Source: Hypomyces perniciosus
Taxonomy: Eukaryota; Ascomycota; Sordariomycetes; Hypocreales; Hypocreaceae
NCBI GenBank assembly: GCA_008477525.1
Contig: SPDT01000002.1
Coordinates: forward strand, 1,364,001 to 1,428,000
Reading direction: 5' to 3'
Length of the DNA: 64,000 nt
The notes beneath the pieces were generated by a model. The model searched no databases and was not told the origin of the DNA. It saw only the letters and a list, made by a program, of their open reading frames with translations. This document shows, piece by piece, positions 44,099 to 57,300 of the stretch. Position 1 is the first letter of the stretch, and every line of letters starts with the position of its first letter. Position numbers and translations under genes: made by a program.

Positions 44099-45605
44099 CA
44101 GAAGAGCATCTCAAAAGTAATGTCTTAGCCTAAGTCACTAGCGCGAATTAGCTCCACTAGCCCTTAGTAATCCCCACACCAAAATTATATGCGTCAATTC
44201 CTGACCTACAGTATATCACATTTATGAAGACGATAAAAAATATATACGCGTACAGATATCGCGACCCGGGCTGTTGTGGTTGGATTGAAGTCCAGTGGTG
44301 GCAAGACCTCTGCTGAGGTCTCGGCTGCTACAGGGCTATCAATCCGTCAAGTTGATCGAATCTATGCCCGGGCTATTGACCGAGGCTTTGATCCACAGAT
44401 CAAACCGATCAAAATTGAAGATGCTTTTATTACTGATGCCCCTAAATCCGGAAGACCGAAGAAACAGACCGAGGAAACGAAAAACCTGATTATGAATAAA
44501 GTACGCCGCGATCGATACGGAAGGGAAAAGAACTGTGCTGATATTGCTGGGGAACTTAGCCTCGAGGGCTTCCCTATCTCAGCAACGACTGTGTGGCGAA
44601 TTCTGAAGAAAGCTGGGTTCCGAAAAACGAAGCCGACGAGGAAGCCTGGACTGACGAAGAAGATGAAAGAGGAACGACTTCGCTGGTGCCTTGACCATAA
44701 AGACTGGACCCTCGATAACTGGAAGAACGTTATTTGGTCTGACGAGACCTCCGTTATCTTACTCCACCGCCGCGGCAGCTACCGTATCTGGCGGACGAAA
44801 GATAAGGCCTTTATTCGCAGCTGTATTCGAGAAAGGTGGAAAGGGGCGTCTGAGTTTATGTTCTGGGGCTGTTTTTCTTATGAGAAGAAAGGGCCCTGCC
44901 ATTGTTGGGGCCCAGAAACCGTAAAGGAAAAGCAGCTAGCCACGCAAGAGATTGAGAAGTTGAATGAGGAATTAGAGCCGATATTACGCGATCAATGGGA
45001 GCTAGCAACACAGATAAGGAGACTCAACCTTCATCGTCAACTGCCTGGTATCAAGCCTCAATGGAGGTTTAATTCGAAGACTGGGAAGCTAGGAAGAGGA
45101 TTAGGGAAAGGAATCGATTGGTATCGCTATCGGGCTACAATTTTGATCCCAAAACTGCTGCCGTTTGCAAAGGAATGTAAAGTTGAACGCCCGGATACTA
45201 TAGTGCAAGAAGACAAGGCCCCAGCCTACAATCATTACAGCCAACAACACGTCTATAACCTTTAAAAGGTCAAAAGACTAGTCTGGTGTGGGAATTCGCC
45301 GGACCTCAATGCTATTAAGCCGGCCTGGCCTTGGATAAAGAGACAGACAACAAGAAAAGGGGCCCCAAAGTCTCGTCAGGAAGCTATTCGCGCTTGGGAA
45401 GCTGCTTGGGAGGAGATGCCTCAGGAATCTATCCAGGCTTGGATTGAACGCATTCCAAGGCATATTGAAGAGATCATCAAACTAGGTGGTGGAAATGAGT
45501 ATAAGGAAGGCCGAGGAAGGTTGTCATACAATTTGTGCCGCACTAATCCTAATATAGACTAGCCTCTGCTTTAGCGTAAAACATTACTTTTGAGATGCTC
45601 CTCCG
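44099..45605 (+). mobile_element. Tc1/mariner-family DNA transposon, 1507 bp, TA target duplication
   Basis: The ends are inverted copies: CAGAAGAGCATCTCAAAAGT at left and its near-complement at right (two differences in the first six bases), and the match continues to about 25 bases. TA flanks each end (44097-44098 and 45606-45607), the normal target of this superfamily. It encodes a DD34D-type transposase with one internal stop. Composition is far less AT-rich than the host gypsy element, so it arrived after most of the RIP there. Confidence 0.92.
44276..45562 (+). pseudogene. Tc1-type transposase, single in-frame stop and lost start codon
   Basis: The frame reads from a GTG at 44276 for 329 residues to TAA (45263-45265), then stays open for 98 more codons to TAG at 45560-45562. 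N-terminal helix-turn-helix domains cover about residues 1-110, including GLKSSGGKTSAEVSAATGLS and a GRP AT-hook-like spot (SGRPKKQ). The catalytic acids are the D of WSDETS (about residue 152), the D of VQEDKAPAYNHY, and, beyond the stop, the D of NSPDLNAIKPAW. The stop therefore removes the third catalytic residue. TAA could come from CAA by one C-to-T change. No ATG lies in frame upstream; an ATA at 44240-44242 may be a mutated start. Non-autonomous as it stands. Confidence 0.9.
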
Positions 45606-48600
45606 TATATATACTTTATTACCTTACCTTTAAGTCTCCTATAAAGAATATATTATTAAAGGACTTTACTTTTACTGTAAAAAAGTAAACTATAGCTTTA
45701 ATAAATACAATAAGAAAAAGCACTTTAATATATATTAAGGTAATCTATACTAAATATAAAATTAAAATTGCTAAGTTTAGCTATATTAGCTATACTTTAA
45801 CCTAGCAGTACTTTAAAGCTAATAATAAAATAGCCTAATAAAGTATAATTACTAAACCTTAATAGTGCATTAATATTACCTGCAATACTTAAGTAATTTA
45901 TAAATCTAGGCCTTAAATAATATACTTTCTTTAAATATTAATAAAAATAATAATAGTAGCGCTGCCCTATTAACTTTTAGTTTACCCTAGTTTAACTAGC
46001 CCTACATATCAAGAACCTAGACTTAACTTATAAATTAAAGAAAAGATTAACCGTTACTAAAAGTTATAAATAAAGGTTAACTGTAAATAGGATTATTATC
46101 TTAAAATAGATTTACTGCTATCTTTTTAATTAAAAACCCTTTAAACTTAAATTAATAAATAGTAAATCCCTTTTAATATAAACTATACTATTCCTTGTAT
46201 ATAATATCTATATTAATATAAAAGCTTTAATAGATAACAGCTATATACTTTAAGCTTTTACTAGCTATGCTTTTATTAAATAATTTAGTATTATTACCTA
46301 ATAACTGCTATTTACTAGGAATCTTTTACTTGCCGATAAAAGTATAGCTAATAAAATTTTAGACTTTTTTATTATATAAACTATAATCGGCTCCTATAAA
46401 AAACTTTACCTCTTTTTTATTATAAATATCCCTAATAATATACTTATAATCTTTAGCCTTTTATAGTTAAGAAAATATAACCTTAATATTAACTAGGAAA
46501 AGTTAACTATTATTTTTAAATCCTATTACTATTATAATTACTATTTCTTAAAAAGTATAGCTAGTATTATATAGGTTTTAATAGCAGTTAAAATAAAAAA
46601 TAACTTCGCTAAAGCTAATATAAAGAGTATATATTACTAGTAACTGATAATTAAAAACACTTTAAATAAAGTAAAGCCTAACTTAACTAGATAAAGAACT
46701 ATACTATACCAGTAACTATTAATTAAGAATACTTTAAAAGAAATAAACTATAATTTAACTAAGGAAAAGGCCTTTAAATTGTATATTCTATAAACTTTAA
46801 CACTAAACCGAGATTACTATATAACCTATAGGTATAGTGGAATTAATAATAAGGAAATATAGGTATAAATAATCCTAAACTAAATATATATAAAGCTACT
46901 GCCTGCCTTTATAATCTGCAGTTAATAATAAAAAGGGAAACCCTTATTAAAGTTATTACTATTACTTTTTAGTATACTACTTTTGCAAAACTAAACTAAA
47001 CCTTAAAATTAAAAAGTATATTTAAATATAGCAGATATATAAATAATAACAGCTATAAACTTTATTACCTTTTATTAATAATTATATATCTATGCAATAA
47101 AGGTAACTTAAAAGGAGATTAATTAAGCTATTAAAATTAAAGAATTAATACCTATTACTTTACTAAAGTTTTTAAATAAGTTTTTCTAATAAATACTTAT
47201 AGGATAAAGAGATTATATTAAAGTAAAAATAGTATTACTTAAAGAAATATATAACTTTATCGATAAATACTATTCCTTAGTATAACTAAGAAAGATTATA
47301 GCTGCTAATATTAAGAAATTTATAGCAGGGAAACTTAAACTTAATAAACTAAATATTTTAAAAAAACTGCTATCCTAGCTATATAACTTATACAACGCTT
47401 TCCTGCCGAAAATAATAAATAAGCTTCCCTTATAATAGGCTTAAGACTATAAAATTAAAATACTGCTAGGAAAAGACCCGCTATATTAAAAGAATAAGCT
47501 ATTTTCACTTAATAAACTATAGGTAATAAGAAAATAGTTAAATAATAATTTAGCGAAAAGATTTATCTGTAAATCGCAAATATAATATACTACTCCCCTT
47601 TTTTAGCCGCAAAACTAAAAAACAGTATTTATATCTATTAAGATTACTAAAGGTTAAATAATATTACTATTAAAAATTAATACCTATTGCTATTAATCCA
47701 GGAAACCCTTAATGCTTTAAGCTATATAAAGGTATATATAAAACTTAATATTATTGCTGCATTTAATAACCTCTATATTACTAAAGGGGATATATAGAAA
47801 ACAGCGTTTATTATAAGGTTTAGTCTTTTTAAAATATTAGTTATACCTTTTAGCCTTTATAATATACCTGCGATATTCTAATACTATATTAACTATACTC
47901 TCTATAACCTCTTTAACTATATTTATATAGTATACCTTAATAATATCCTTATATATTTATTATATTAAAAAAAGCACTGAAAATATATACATAAAATAAT
48001 AGCCTGCCTTTAAAACACTAGCCTTTAAATTAATATTACTAAATGTAAATTTAAGATAATAAAGATAAAATACCTTAACCTAATTATTACTTTAAAAGGA
48101 CTAAAAATAGATCTTAAGAAAGTTAAAGCTATATTAAACTGGCAACTATTTAAAGGAATAAAAGACTTATAAAAGTTCTTTAACTTTATAAATTTCTATC
48201 GCTATTTTATTTAAAGATATTCTAAAATAGCTATACTATTAAATAAGCTTTTAAAAAAGATTAACTATATATTTAAAGAGAAATAACAGGAAGCCTTTAA
48301 TTTAATTAAATATACCTTTAAATTAACTTTAGTTTTAGCCCTCTTTAACTATAATAAATAAATAGTCTTTAAGATTAATGCCTTTAACTAGGTATTAGGC
48401 AGTATTTTATTACAGTATAATAAAAAAGGTATTTTATACCCTGTTATATTCTTTTCTGTAAAGTATAATGCCTAAAAATATAACTATAAAATCTATAATA
48501 AAGAACTTTTAGCTATTATTAAAGTAATAAAAGAGTAGCGCCTAGAATTATAAAGCTTATAAAAGTTTAATATTATTATAGACTATAAAAACCTTAAATA

Positions 48601-49735
48601 CTTTACTTTAATAAAAGCCTTAAACTAGCAGTAAGTCTAATAGTTTAAATTCCTCTTTAGCTTTAACTTTTATATTATTTACTAACCTAGCTTTAAAGCT
48701 ATAAAGCTTAATGCTTTAAATAGAAAAGCAGAAAATAAGCCCGCAAAATTAAACCCCTTTAACAATTAAATTAAAAACAGGCAATATATTATCCTTTTAT
48801 AAAGTTTTTTTAGCTTTAAAGTTTAGGCGATATTCCAAAAAGAAGTCTCATTAAATATTAAACTATTTATAAAGGCCGCCCTTATAGCTATAATAATACT
48901 AGTAAAAGATAGACTAATTAATGACCTGATTATAGCGGTATATAAACGAAATACTATAGCGAGAGAAATAGTAACTGCGCTCTAAGACTTTAATACCCGC
49001 CAATAATTAAAATAGCTTTACAGAGAACTTTAGATCATAATAAACAACTACTAAGTAATAAATAATAGAATTTATTACTAAAAGCAGCTCTTTATTCCCT
49101 TTAATAATAAGCTTTATATATAAATCCTATTTAAAAACCACTTAAGCAGCCCAGCCAAATACCTAGGCAGGTTTAAAACTCTAGACCTTATTAGCCAGAT
49201 ATACTAGTGGCTATAGATCTTAAGAGACACTAAAGTATTTATATAAGCCTGTAAACTATATATTAGAATAAAGGCCTCGCGATCTTTACTATAAGGCTTC
49301 CTTTAACTATTACCAGTCCCGTTCTATATATAGTTAAATATCTCTATTAACTATATTACACTACTGCTTAAATCCCACTACTATAATATTACCTATAAGT
49401 ATTTATTAATAATAGTCTACTACTTTATAAAAATATATTATTTTATACCTATTACTTTACTGTCAGTAAAGGAGTTAACTAATATATTTATTAGTAAGAT
49501 TTACTGCCTTTATAGTATATTTAATAATATTATATTAAACTGCAGTATATAGTTTATATTAGAATTCTAGGAATAACTTTTAAAGCGATTAAGAGTTATA
49601 TTAAAATAGTTATTAGCCTTTTACCTTAAGACTAATAGCTAGACTAAGAGAATTAATGCAGGCATAAAACAATACCTGTAAGCTTTTATTAACTTTTACC
49701 AAAATAACTGGGCCTACTGGCTTCTTGTCACGACC

Positions 49736-50133
49736 CGACCATGTCGAAGACCAGGTCACGGGGGCACGGGAGAATATCGGTTACACCGACCAATCATCAA
49801 GAAGTGATCACTGCGCTAAGAGTGATCACTCAAACGCTCACTACACTAAGACGTGTAATCACTTACTCGATCACCGCACTGTCGCAGTAATCGCAGCAAC
49901 ACTCAGTAAAACATCAGTGATCGCATATAGATCTCCTTTATATATATACGACTAGCTTATCATTCATTTAGTATAGTTACTTAGACAGTCGTTAACAAAT
50001 TGCATTTACCAGAACCGCCTTTTCTACAGAATCGTGACTATATTACCCTGCTTAGTATTTATCCCTGACCTCTCTGTCAACATAAACCCACGAACCTCGG
50101 TTTATCCCTTGAGAATCAACCCGGATCGTCACA
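49736..50133 (-). repeat. Solo LTR (copia-associated family), 398 bp, TSD CTTCT
   Basis: As read on the plus strand it runs TGTCACGACCCGACC to CCCGGATCGTCACA, flanked by CTTCT on both sides (49731-49735 and 50134-50138). It lies within the integrase region of the host element; removing it restores the reading WAYWLL-LLAEFAANN. Many CA dinucleotides survive, so it is young. A cluster of TGATCACT and ATCACT motifs (about 49795-49870) is a notable internal repeat. Orientation is minus, from its TATATATAAAGGAGATC box. Confidence 0.93.
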
Positions 50134-50138
50134 CTTCT

Positions 50139-50520
50139 ATTAGCCGAATTCGCCGCAAACAATATAGTATCTGAAACCACTAGCGTATTGCTGTTTTTCG
50201 CTAATTATAGTTTTAACCCTTACCTAAGGACAGAGCCCTTACAGCCCTGCCCGCCAAACCTCTCTGCGGCAAGGAAAAGAGAGTTCTTCTGCGCTAACGC
50301 TATTGCTAAGCGATTCAAACGCATTATCATACAGCTAAAAGCCCTCGCCAAGGCCTCGGGAAAAAGATATAAAAAAAACGCGAACGCGCAGAGAGAGGCA
50401 TTATTAGTCTATACTATTAGGCAGGAAGTCTTTATCGATATACGAAATATAAAGACTAACCGGCTAATAAAAAAGCTAGATAATAAATAAGCAGGGCTTT
50501 ATATAATAATAAAAGTATAC
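50139..50520 (+). pseudogene. Integrase C-terminal fragment, unusually well preserved
   Basis: Just right of the solo LTR, about 110 codons remain open on the plus strand (ATTAGCCGAA onward, with a stop at about 50488-50490). The translation contains LLAEFAANN, FFANYSFNPYL, PCPPNLSAARKREFFCANAIA and, further on, KTNRLIKKLDNKQAG, the normal end of a gypsy integrase with its GPY/F-like module. The rest of the element has stops every few codons, so RIP was locally weaker here. The open frame is part of pol, not a separate gene. Confidence 0.85.
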
Positions 50521-51131
50521 CTATAAGCCTATACTATTAGCCTGCCGGAAAGTATAAAGATTTTCCTAGTTTTATATAACTCCCTTTTACAATTTAAAAC
50601 AGCTACTTTACTGCATTTTAAGTAAAAGATAATTAATAAAGCTAAATTAAAGAATATTTAAAGTAAAATATTAAAAAGAAAAGATAATATAGATAAAGTA
50701 TAAAAGAAATAAGAGTTTAAAGCGCTTTTAGATTATTATAATAATAATAGATTCTATTATTTTATTAAATAGAAATACTATACTGCTATATAGCAATTAG
50801 CCGAGGACCTATAAAGCTAAAAGAGGGTAATATAAGACTTTTATAAAAGAAACCTAGAAAAGCTGGGCCTACTGCAATAAACATTAAAAGGAATTATAAA
50901 AGAGGAAAAAGAGGAAATAGCTAGAAAGAAACTAATGCCCGCAAAGCGTTAACTAAAAACTATACTGCACTAAAGCCTATAATTAAACTATATATCACTA
51001 ACACTAAAAACTATATAATTTGCCCTATTTACCTTTATATTGGAAGTATTAAGATGGATTACCTGGAATTTTAATTTATGCAAGCAATATAGCTATTCGC
51101 GGCCGAATAGCGTAATAAAAAGGGGGGGTAC

Positions 51132-51303
51132 TGTTACAGTACCGACTATAACGCGATATTGACGCCCTATCATGTAAGCCCCAGTTACGTGACTAGGCCC
51201 TAACGCGTTCCTAGCTATAGCTTTCTATAGAGCCTCAGGGCTTTCTCGCTCTCTACGGCACAACAACGATATTTGCCCTGACCTGCCTTTCCGTGCCGTG
51301 ATA
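51132..51303 (+). repeat. 3' LTR, 172 bp
   Basis: Begins TGTTACAGTACCGAC, ends GTGCCGTGATA, and is preceded by a purine tract (about 51117-51131). Less mutated than the 5' LTR in its second half. Confidence 0.88.
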
Positions 51304-51308
51304 GGTAT

Positions 51309-54300
51309 ATAGTTTAATATATAAAGGTAGTTTCTTTATTATATATAAATTACTGCTTTTTTAAAGTAGCCTTTATAATTTATTTATTTTTATTTTCTTT
51401 TCTCTCTCTTTTTTTCTTTCATTTTTTATTTTTCTTTAGCTATTATTTAATTATAAAGGATCCCGCTAAAAAAGCCTATTATTAATTGCTTAATATAGTT
51501 AACTTTATTAATATACCTATTATAGGCAAAAAAACCTTTAGCGAGATTTTTTTATTTTAAAAAAGTTAAACCTAGCTTTATCTTTTAGTTTAGCTATTTA
51601 CTTTAAATAAAGCTTTAGTAAATAGGTATTATTTAATTAGTATCTTTATTTTAATTTTATTTAAGTTTAAAAGTATTTTACTATTTAAATAATAAATAAT
51701 ATTAATATTAGTCAGTTAAATTTACTAATTTATTTAAAGATTACTTTTTCCCTATTATTTATATTATCTTTATCTTTATTATTATTTATAAAAAGTTATA
51801 CCTTTAAAGAATACTTTTAGCGCTATACTTTTAAAGGTCTTTAGTTTTATTTTTAAAATATTACGCGCACTATTAAAAGAAAGCTTTTTAAATTTATTTA
51901 TATTTTAATAGAGATTTTATATATTTACAAATAGTTTTTTAATGTTTTTTTAAGCGGATAAAGTATATTAAAGCTTTATTTATATTATTTTATAGATAAT
52001 ATAATCTTTGGTTTTATTAAAGGTGCCTTTAAATTTAATTTATTACTATTATAGCTGTTAAAGAATATATTTTATTCCTTTTTTATAACTATATCTTTAT
52101 TTTAAGTTTTTAATAAAGGGATTATTTAAATTGCCTTTAGTTTAAAGCCTTTTTTTATATTTAGCGATAATTTTTTAATTACTAGCTTTAATAAAGTAAT
52201 TAAGGTATAATTATTACTTTCTTTAAAAAGGATTAGATATTTACCTTTATTAGGCTAATAGTCTCTAGCTATTTTAATCTTTTAATAGCTTTTTATTTTA
52301 TAAAGGACTTTTTTTATTTTAAAGAAATAAAAAAGTAAAAAGTTAAGCAATTTAATAGGTTTAAAAGTTTATTTTAACTTTTATTATTAAAAAATAAATA
52401 ATTAATAAAGAAATATAATTAATAAATTATTTAATTTTATTATTTTTTTCTTTATAATATATTTGAATTATATTTTTTATAGGCAAGGCAGTAAACTTTA
52501 ATTAATAGTTATCTTTTCCCTTTTAAAAATAGTATTTAGCAGTTATTTTTAAAAAATATTGCTATTTATTTTTATTTATATATCTTTGATAAAAAGGTAA
52601 TTATTTTAATTTATTTAGTTTATTTTAAAAATAGTTACTTTAAAGTATTATAAAAGATTACATTTTAATTTAAATATCTTTTTTCCTTTAACTTGCAAGT
52701 ATATACTTTAGTTTTTAGTTAAACTATTTAATTTTATTAATTATATATTCTTTTAGCAGTTAAAGAATTACTATAAAGCTTTTTAAGCTTTTAGTTATTA
52801 ATAACTTTAATTATTGCTTTATTAACTGCTTTATCTTTAAGTAAATCTTTATCTACCTTTAAGTCTTTATTTATAAAAGTCTTTTTATTACTTTTAGCCG
52901 CTTATTAGTTAAATTTATTTTTATAAACTTTTTTAAGTATTTACTTAGATAAATTTTATTAAGCAGGATTTTATTTAATATCTTTAATTTATATACTTTT
53001 ATTATACCTATTTAAAATTTAATTTTAAATAGGCTTAGTTAATATATTTTTAGCTTATATCTTTTAAAAGGTCCCTTTAATACTTTATATTATAAAGTAA
53101 AATAAAGTCGCTAAAAAGGAGCAGTTTAGTTACTTTTTGCAGTAAATATTAATTATTAATATTTATCCTTTTAGCTAATATTTAGTAAAATAGAGTAATT
53201 CTTTTTAGGCTATTTTAATATCTTCCTTTTTTTTCTAATATATAAATATACGCTATTAATTAATCTTTTATTATATAGACTTTATCCCAGTTAATTAGCT
53301 GCTAAATAAATAATTTTACTTTTAAAGGAAAAATTAATTTTTAGCTAAATAATAGATAAAATGTAAAGTACTTTATTAAGCTTTTTACTATATATTTATT
53401 AGCTATAATTACTTTATTTAAATTCTAAAATTACTTTTTATTAAGCCCAGCTATTTTTACTAATACTAATATTAAACTCTAATAATTAACCTTTACTATA
53501 ATATTAACTTTAAGATTATATATTAATATGTAAATAATTTTAACTTTTAAATCAATTAATACTTTTAAAAGTATTTTTGTTATTTTTAATCCTTTATCTA
53601 TAATAGTTTAAATTATTATATTAAATTAATATATCTATTTACATAAAAACTTTATTATTACTATTAATAATAAAGTAAATATAGGTTTTACTCTTACTTA
53701 TTTATAAAAGTTATATTTTCCTTTAAATAGATAAATATATTTATAGTTACTTAAAATATATTAAGTATTAAAATAGACTTTTTTTATAGGCTTGGTTAAT
53801 TCTATTATAATAGCTAGCTCTTTAAGGCAGTATAGATTAAAGCTTTAATACTAAAAGTATAATATTACTGCTTTATATATATTATTTTATATTTATAGCT
53901 ATTAGTATTTTTCCTTTAAAAACTAAAAAGTTACTTTTTAGCCTTTATAGCCTATTTCTATATAGTACTGCTAAATGGCTATTTTCTTTATAGCTAAGTT
54001 ATTAAAGATAAATGCAGGCTAGTAGCAGTATTTTATTCGTTTTACTTATAATTTCCTATCTTTTATAATAAACCTTTTTACTTTATTCCTAAATCGCTAA
54101 AAGTTTATAGCTAAAAAATTAAATAGTCTCTGTATTGTTTAAAAGTATTATATAATTTATTAAAACTTTATATTATACTTTTCCCCTAGCAGTATCAATG
54201 ATATTATACTTAAATATATATCTATAAAAATTTTTAAATCCCTTTTTTTCATAATTTTAGCTTTATCTATTACAGTTACTAGTTTATAGGATAAAGCATT

Positions 54301-57300
54301 TACTATAATATTTTCTTTTTTAAAGATATACTTAACAGTAAAGTTAAAAAAAAGATATAATTAATCTATTAGGTTATATATCTATTAAAAATATTATTAA
54401 TTCCTTTATTTGTTTAATTAATAATTACTTTAGCGTTTATTTTTAATATAAATAAAAGTCTATAAATATAAATATATAGCCTTTTCAAGGCTTAAAGTAA
54501 AGCCTTATATTCCTTTTTTATAGCCTTATATTTTATTTATAATAAAAGCTAATATTTACTTTTATATTAAATTAATTACCTTTTCCCTTTTATAATCTAT
54601 ATGAAAATAGCCCTTTAGCGTATTCTATTAGTATTAACTATAATGATTACGTCTTTATATCCTTTATTTATATTTAATATTATTAATATTAAAGTAGAAG
54701 TAATAAGCTCTTTAAGTTTATTTATAGTTTACTGTTATTCTTTAATTTACTTTTAAAGGATATTTTTCTTTAATAAGGTTATTAAAAGTTTAATAATTTA
54801 TGTAAAATATTTAATTTAGTATTTATAGTAGCCAATTAAGCTAAAGAAAAATTAAACTTTATTAATAGTTTTACAGTTCTTTTATTCTTTAATTTTAATA
54901 ATTTTACCTATAGCTAATTAATACTTTTCTATTATATATAAATACCCTATTAACTTAGCAGATGTTTAATAAAAGATTAATTTTACTGTTAAAATTATAT
55001 ATTTTAATAGTTTAATATTTATAAAAGTTTTATTCAAATTTTAAAAATACTTTAATATATAGTATTAAACCTTAAATATTACTTCTTTACTGCAATATAT
55101 AGACTTTAAACCTTATACTATAATATTATTTAAAAATCGTTAATAAACTGTAAATATAAAATTAAATAGTATTTAAAAAATAATATATTAGAATTGCGCT
55201 ATTAAATTTATAGTGTTTATTAAAAGAGTATAGCATCTTAAAAGGCTAATAAAGTTTATAAATATAATTATATCTTAGCTTTTTTTATTAAAAGGGATTT
55301 AATTATAGCCTAAAAAAAGTCTAGTAATAATAGTATTATATAACCTATAAAGTCTTTATTAAATTAATCTATACTTGAAGGAATAAAGGTATCTTTAATA
55401 ATTACTTTATTTATTTATATAATAAAGTTAATAAAGTAAAGGCTGCTATCTTTTTTTATACTAGGAAAAATAAGTTTTTGTCTAGCTTATAACTTTCCTT
55501 TAAAAGACCTTTTTTAATATATATTTATAGTAAATTAATTACTTTCTTCTCTATACCTTTAAAGATTAAAATACTGCTGCTTTACTAAGTATTATACTCT
55601 ATTATATAAATAATCTATAATAAGGCAATTTTAAAGTTTAGCTTTCTATATTTTATAAAATCTTAAGAAAGTACTATTTCCTCATTTTTTAAGATCTATA
55701 TTAAAATTATAATTTGTTATATTTTTAATTTCCCTTTTACTGTTATTAAGATTATAGCTAGGCAATTTAATATAAGTCTTAACCTAGCTTTAATTGATAA
55801 AAACCTTAAAATAATATATTTAATAAAAGGGGTATTAAAATTTAAATTATCTTTAACTTTATTTTACTTCTTTTATTTTTAATAAAGACTTTTAGCAGGA
55901 ATAAAACTATTAAATAAAGTATTATTTATTAGATAGATTTTTATGCTTTTCTTTTTATATATAATATTAGTTTTAATCTATTTACGCTTTTACGCTTTCC
56001 TTTAAAACCGTCTCCTTTATTCCTTTACTCCTTTAAACTCTTTTACTACCTTCTTTATTGCTTTTATTTAATCTTTTAACTTATTAGCTAATAGTAGCTA
56101 AATTAAATCCTGTCTAGCTTACTTTAATAGTTTATATAAAACCTCCTCTTTAAAAGTAAAATAAAGGTTTTCTAAGCTTTTTTCCGCTTTATTAGCTTTG
56201 TATTTAAGTATAAAGTTAATATTTATTTTAACTTTAAATTATATAATACCTGTATTTTATATTTTTAATAGAGAATTTTAATAGTTAATGTAATAATTTA
56301 AATATTCTTTATTTTACATTTTATATATAAATCCCTATTCTTTAATATATAAGTAAATATTAACTGCGCAGCCTAAATAAATAGTATTTTAAAAAATAAA
56401 AGGTATTAAAACTTTATTAAATATAATATAAAATCTAACTGCTATTTATATATTGCCTATATATACCTAAATAATAGTTTTATTATATATATTTACTTAA
56501 CTATTATAAAATATAGTGCTAACTGCTTTATAAAGGTATATTATTATATTATATTTTATAGCTAGTTAATAAAAGATAATATTTCCTTTCAACTTTAAAT
56601 TTATAAATACTTTAATAAATATACTATTAAGCTTTCTTAACTATATTTATATTTATAGTAAGTTTTATAAATAGTAAAAGATCCTTTTTAATTAAACTAT
56701 ATAAATCTAGGTTATAGATTTCTATAATTAATTTACTTTATAGTTAATGGTTATATTTAATTACTTTAATTTATAAAAGTATATTTTTAGTAATAGTAAT
56801 AAATTTAAATCTTTAAAATTAAATAATTCTTTATTTAATAATCCCTTTATTTATAAAAGTTGCAAGCTTATAGCTTTAAAAGGTTAATTTTATAGTAATT
56901 AAATAATTTATATAGTTAGTTTTAAGTATATAACTACTGCATTTAATCTTTTTAACAGTTTTTCTTTAAAAAAGTATTTATATATAAAGATAAAGGTTAC
57001 TTACTATAAAGTAGGTTTAAAGATAGTTAAATTAATCTTCCTATAAAACTATATTTTAGTAATTTTTTATAATTTCGCAATTAAATCTATTCTTAAAGCG
57101 TTCGCGAGCTTTAAAATAGTATTTAAAAAAGTACTAGTTTTAAATTTACTTGCATTATCTAGAATTACTGCTTAGATTATTATTTTAATTTACTCTGCCC
57201 CTAGCAATTCCTCTTTATTTTTAAGGCCCTTAATTCCGCCTTTTTTATTATATTATAGTTTTAAAGGTATAGCTTTTAAAGTTATAGGTATAAAGTCTAA

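Larger units (their letters stand above)
42683..51303 (+). mobile_element. RIP-degraded Ty3/gypsy element with 172-bp LTRs, TSD GGTAT, carrying two nested insertions
   Basis: LTRs at 42683-42854 and 51132-51303 and GGTAT on both sides (42678-42682 and 51304-51308) define it. A purine tract with seven G residues precedes the 3' LTR. Plus-strand remnants in order: gag with a RIP-altered zinc knuckle (about 45650-45700, cysteines turned to tyrosines), RT about 47700-48050 with YLNN for YLDD at 47933-47944, RNase H about 48300-48750, and integrase about 49000-50500. A Tc1/mariner element (44099-45605) interrupts gag and a solo LTR (49736-50133) interrupts the integrase. Confidence 0.9.

Noticed and set aside
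49725..49955. 76-codon open frame near the Tc1/chromovirus region
   Set aside because: It lies almost wholly within a solo LTR with a perfect CTTCT duplication.
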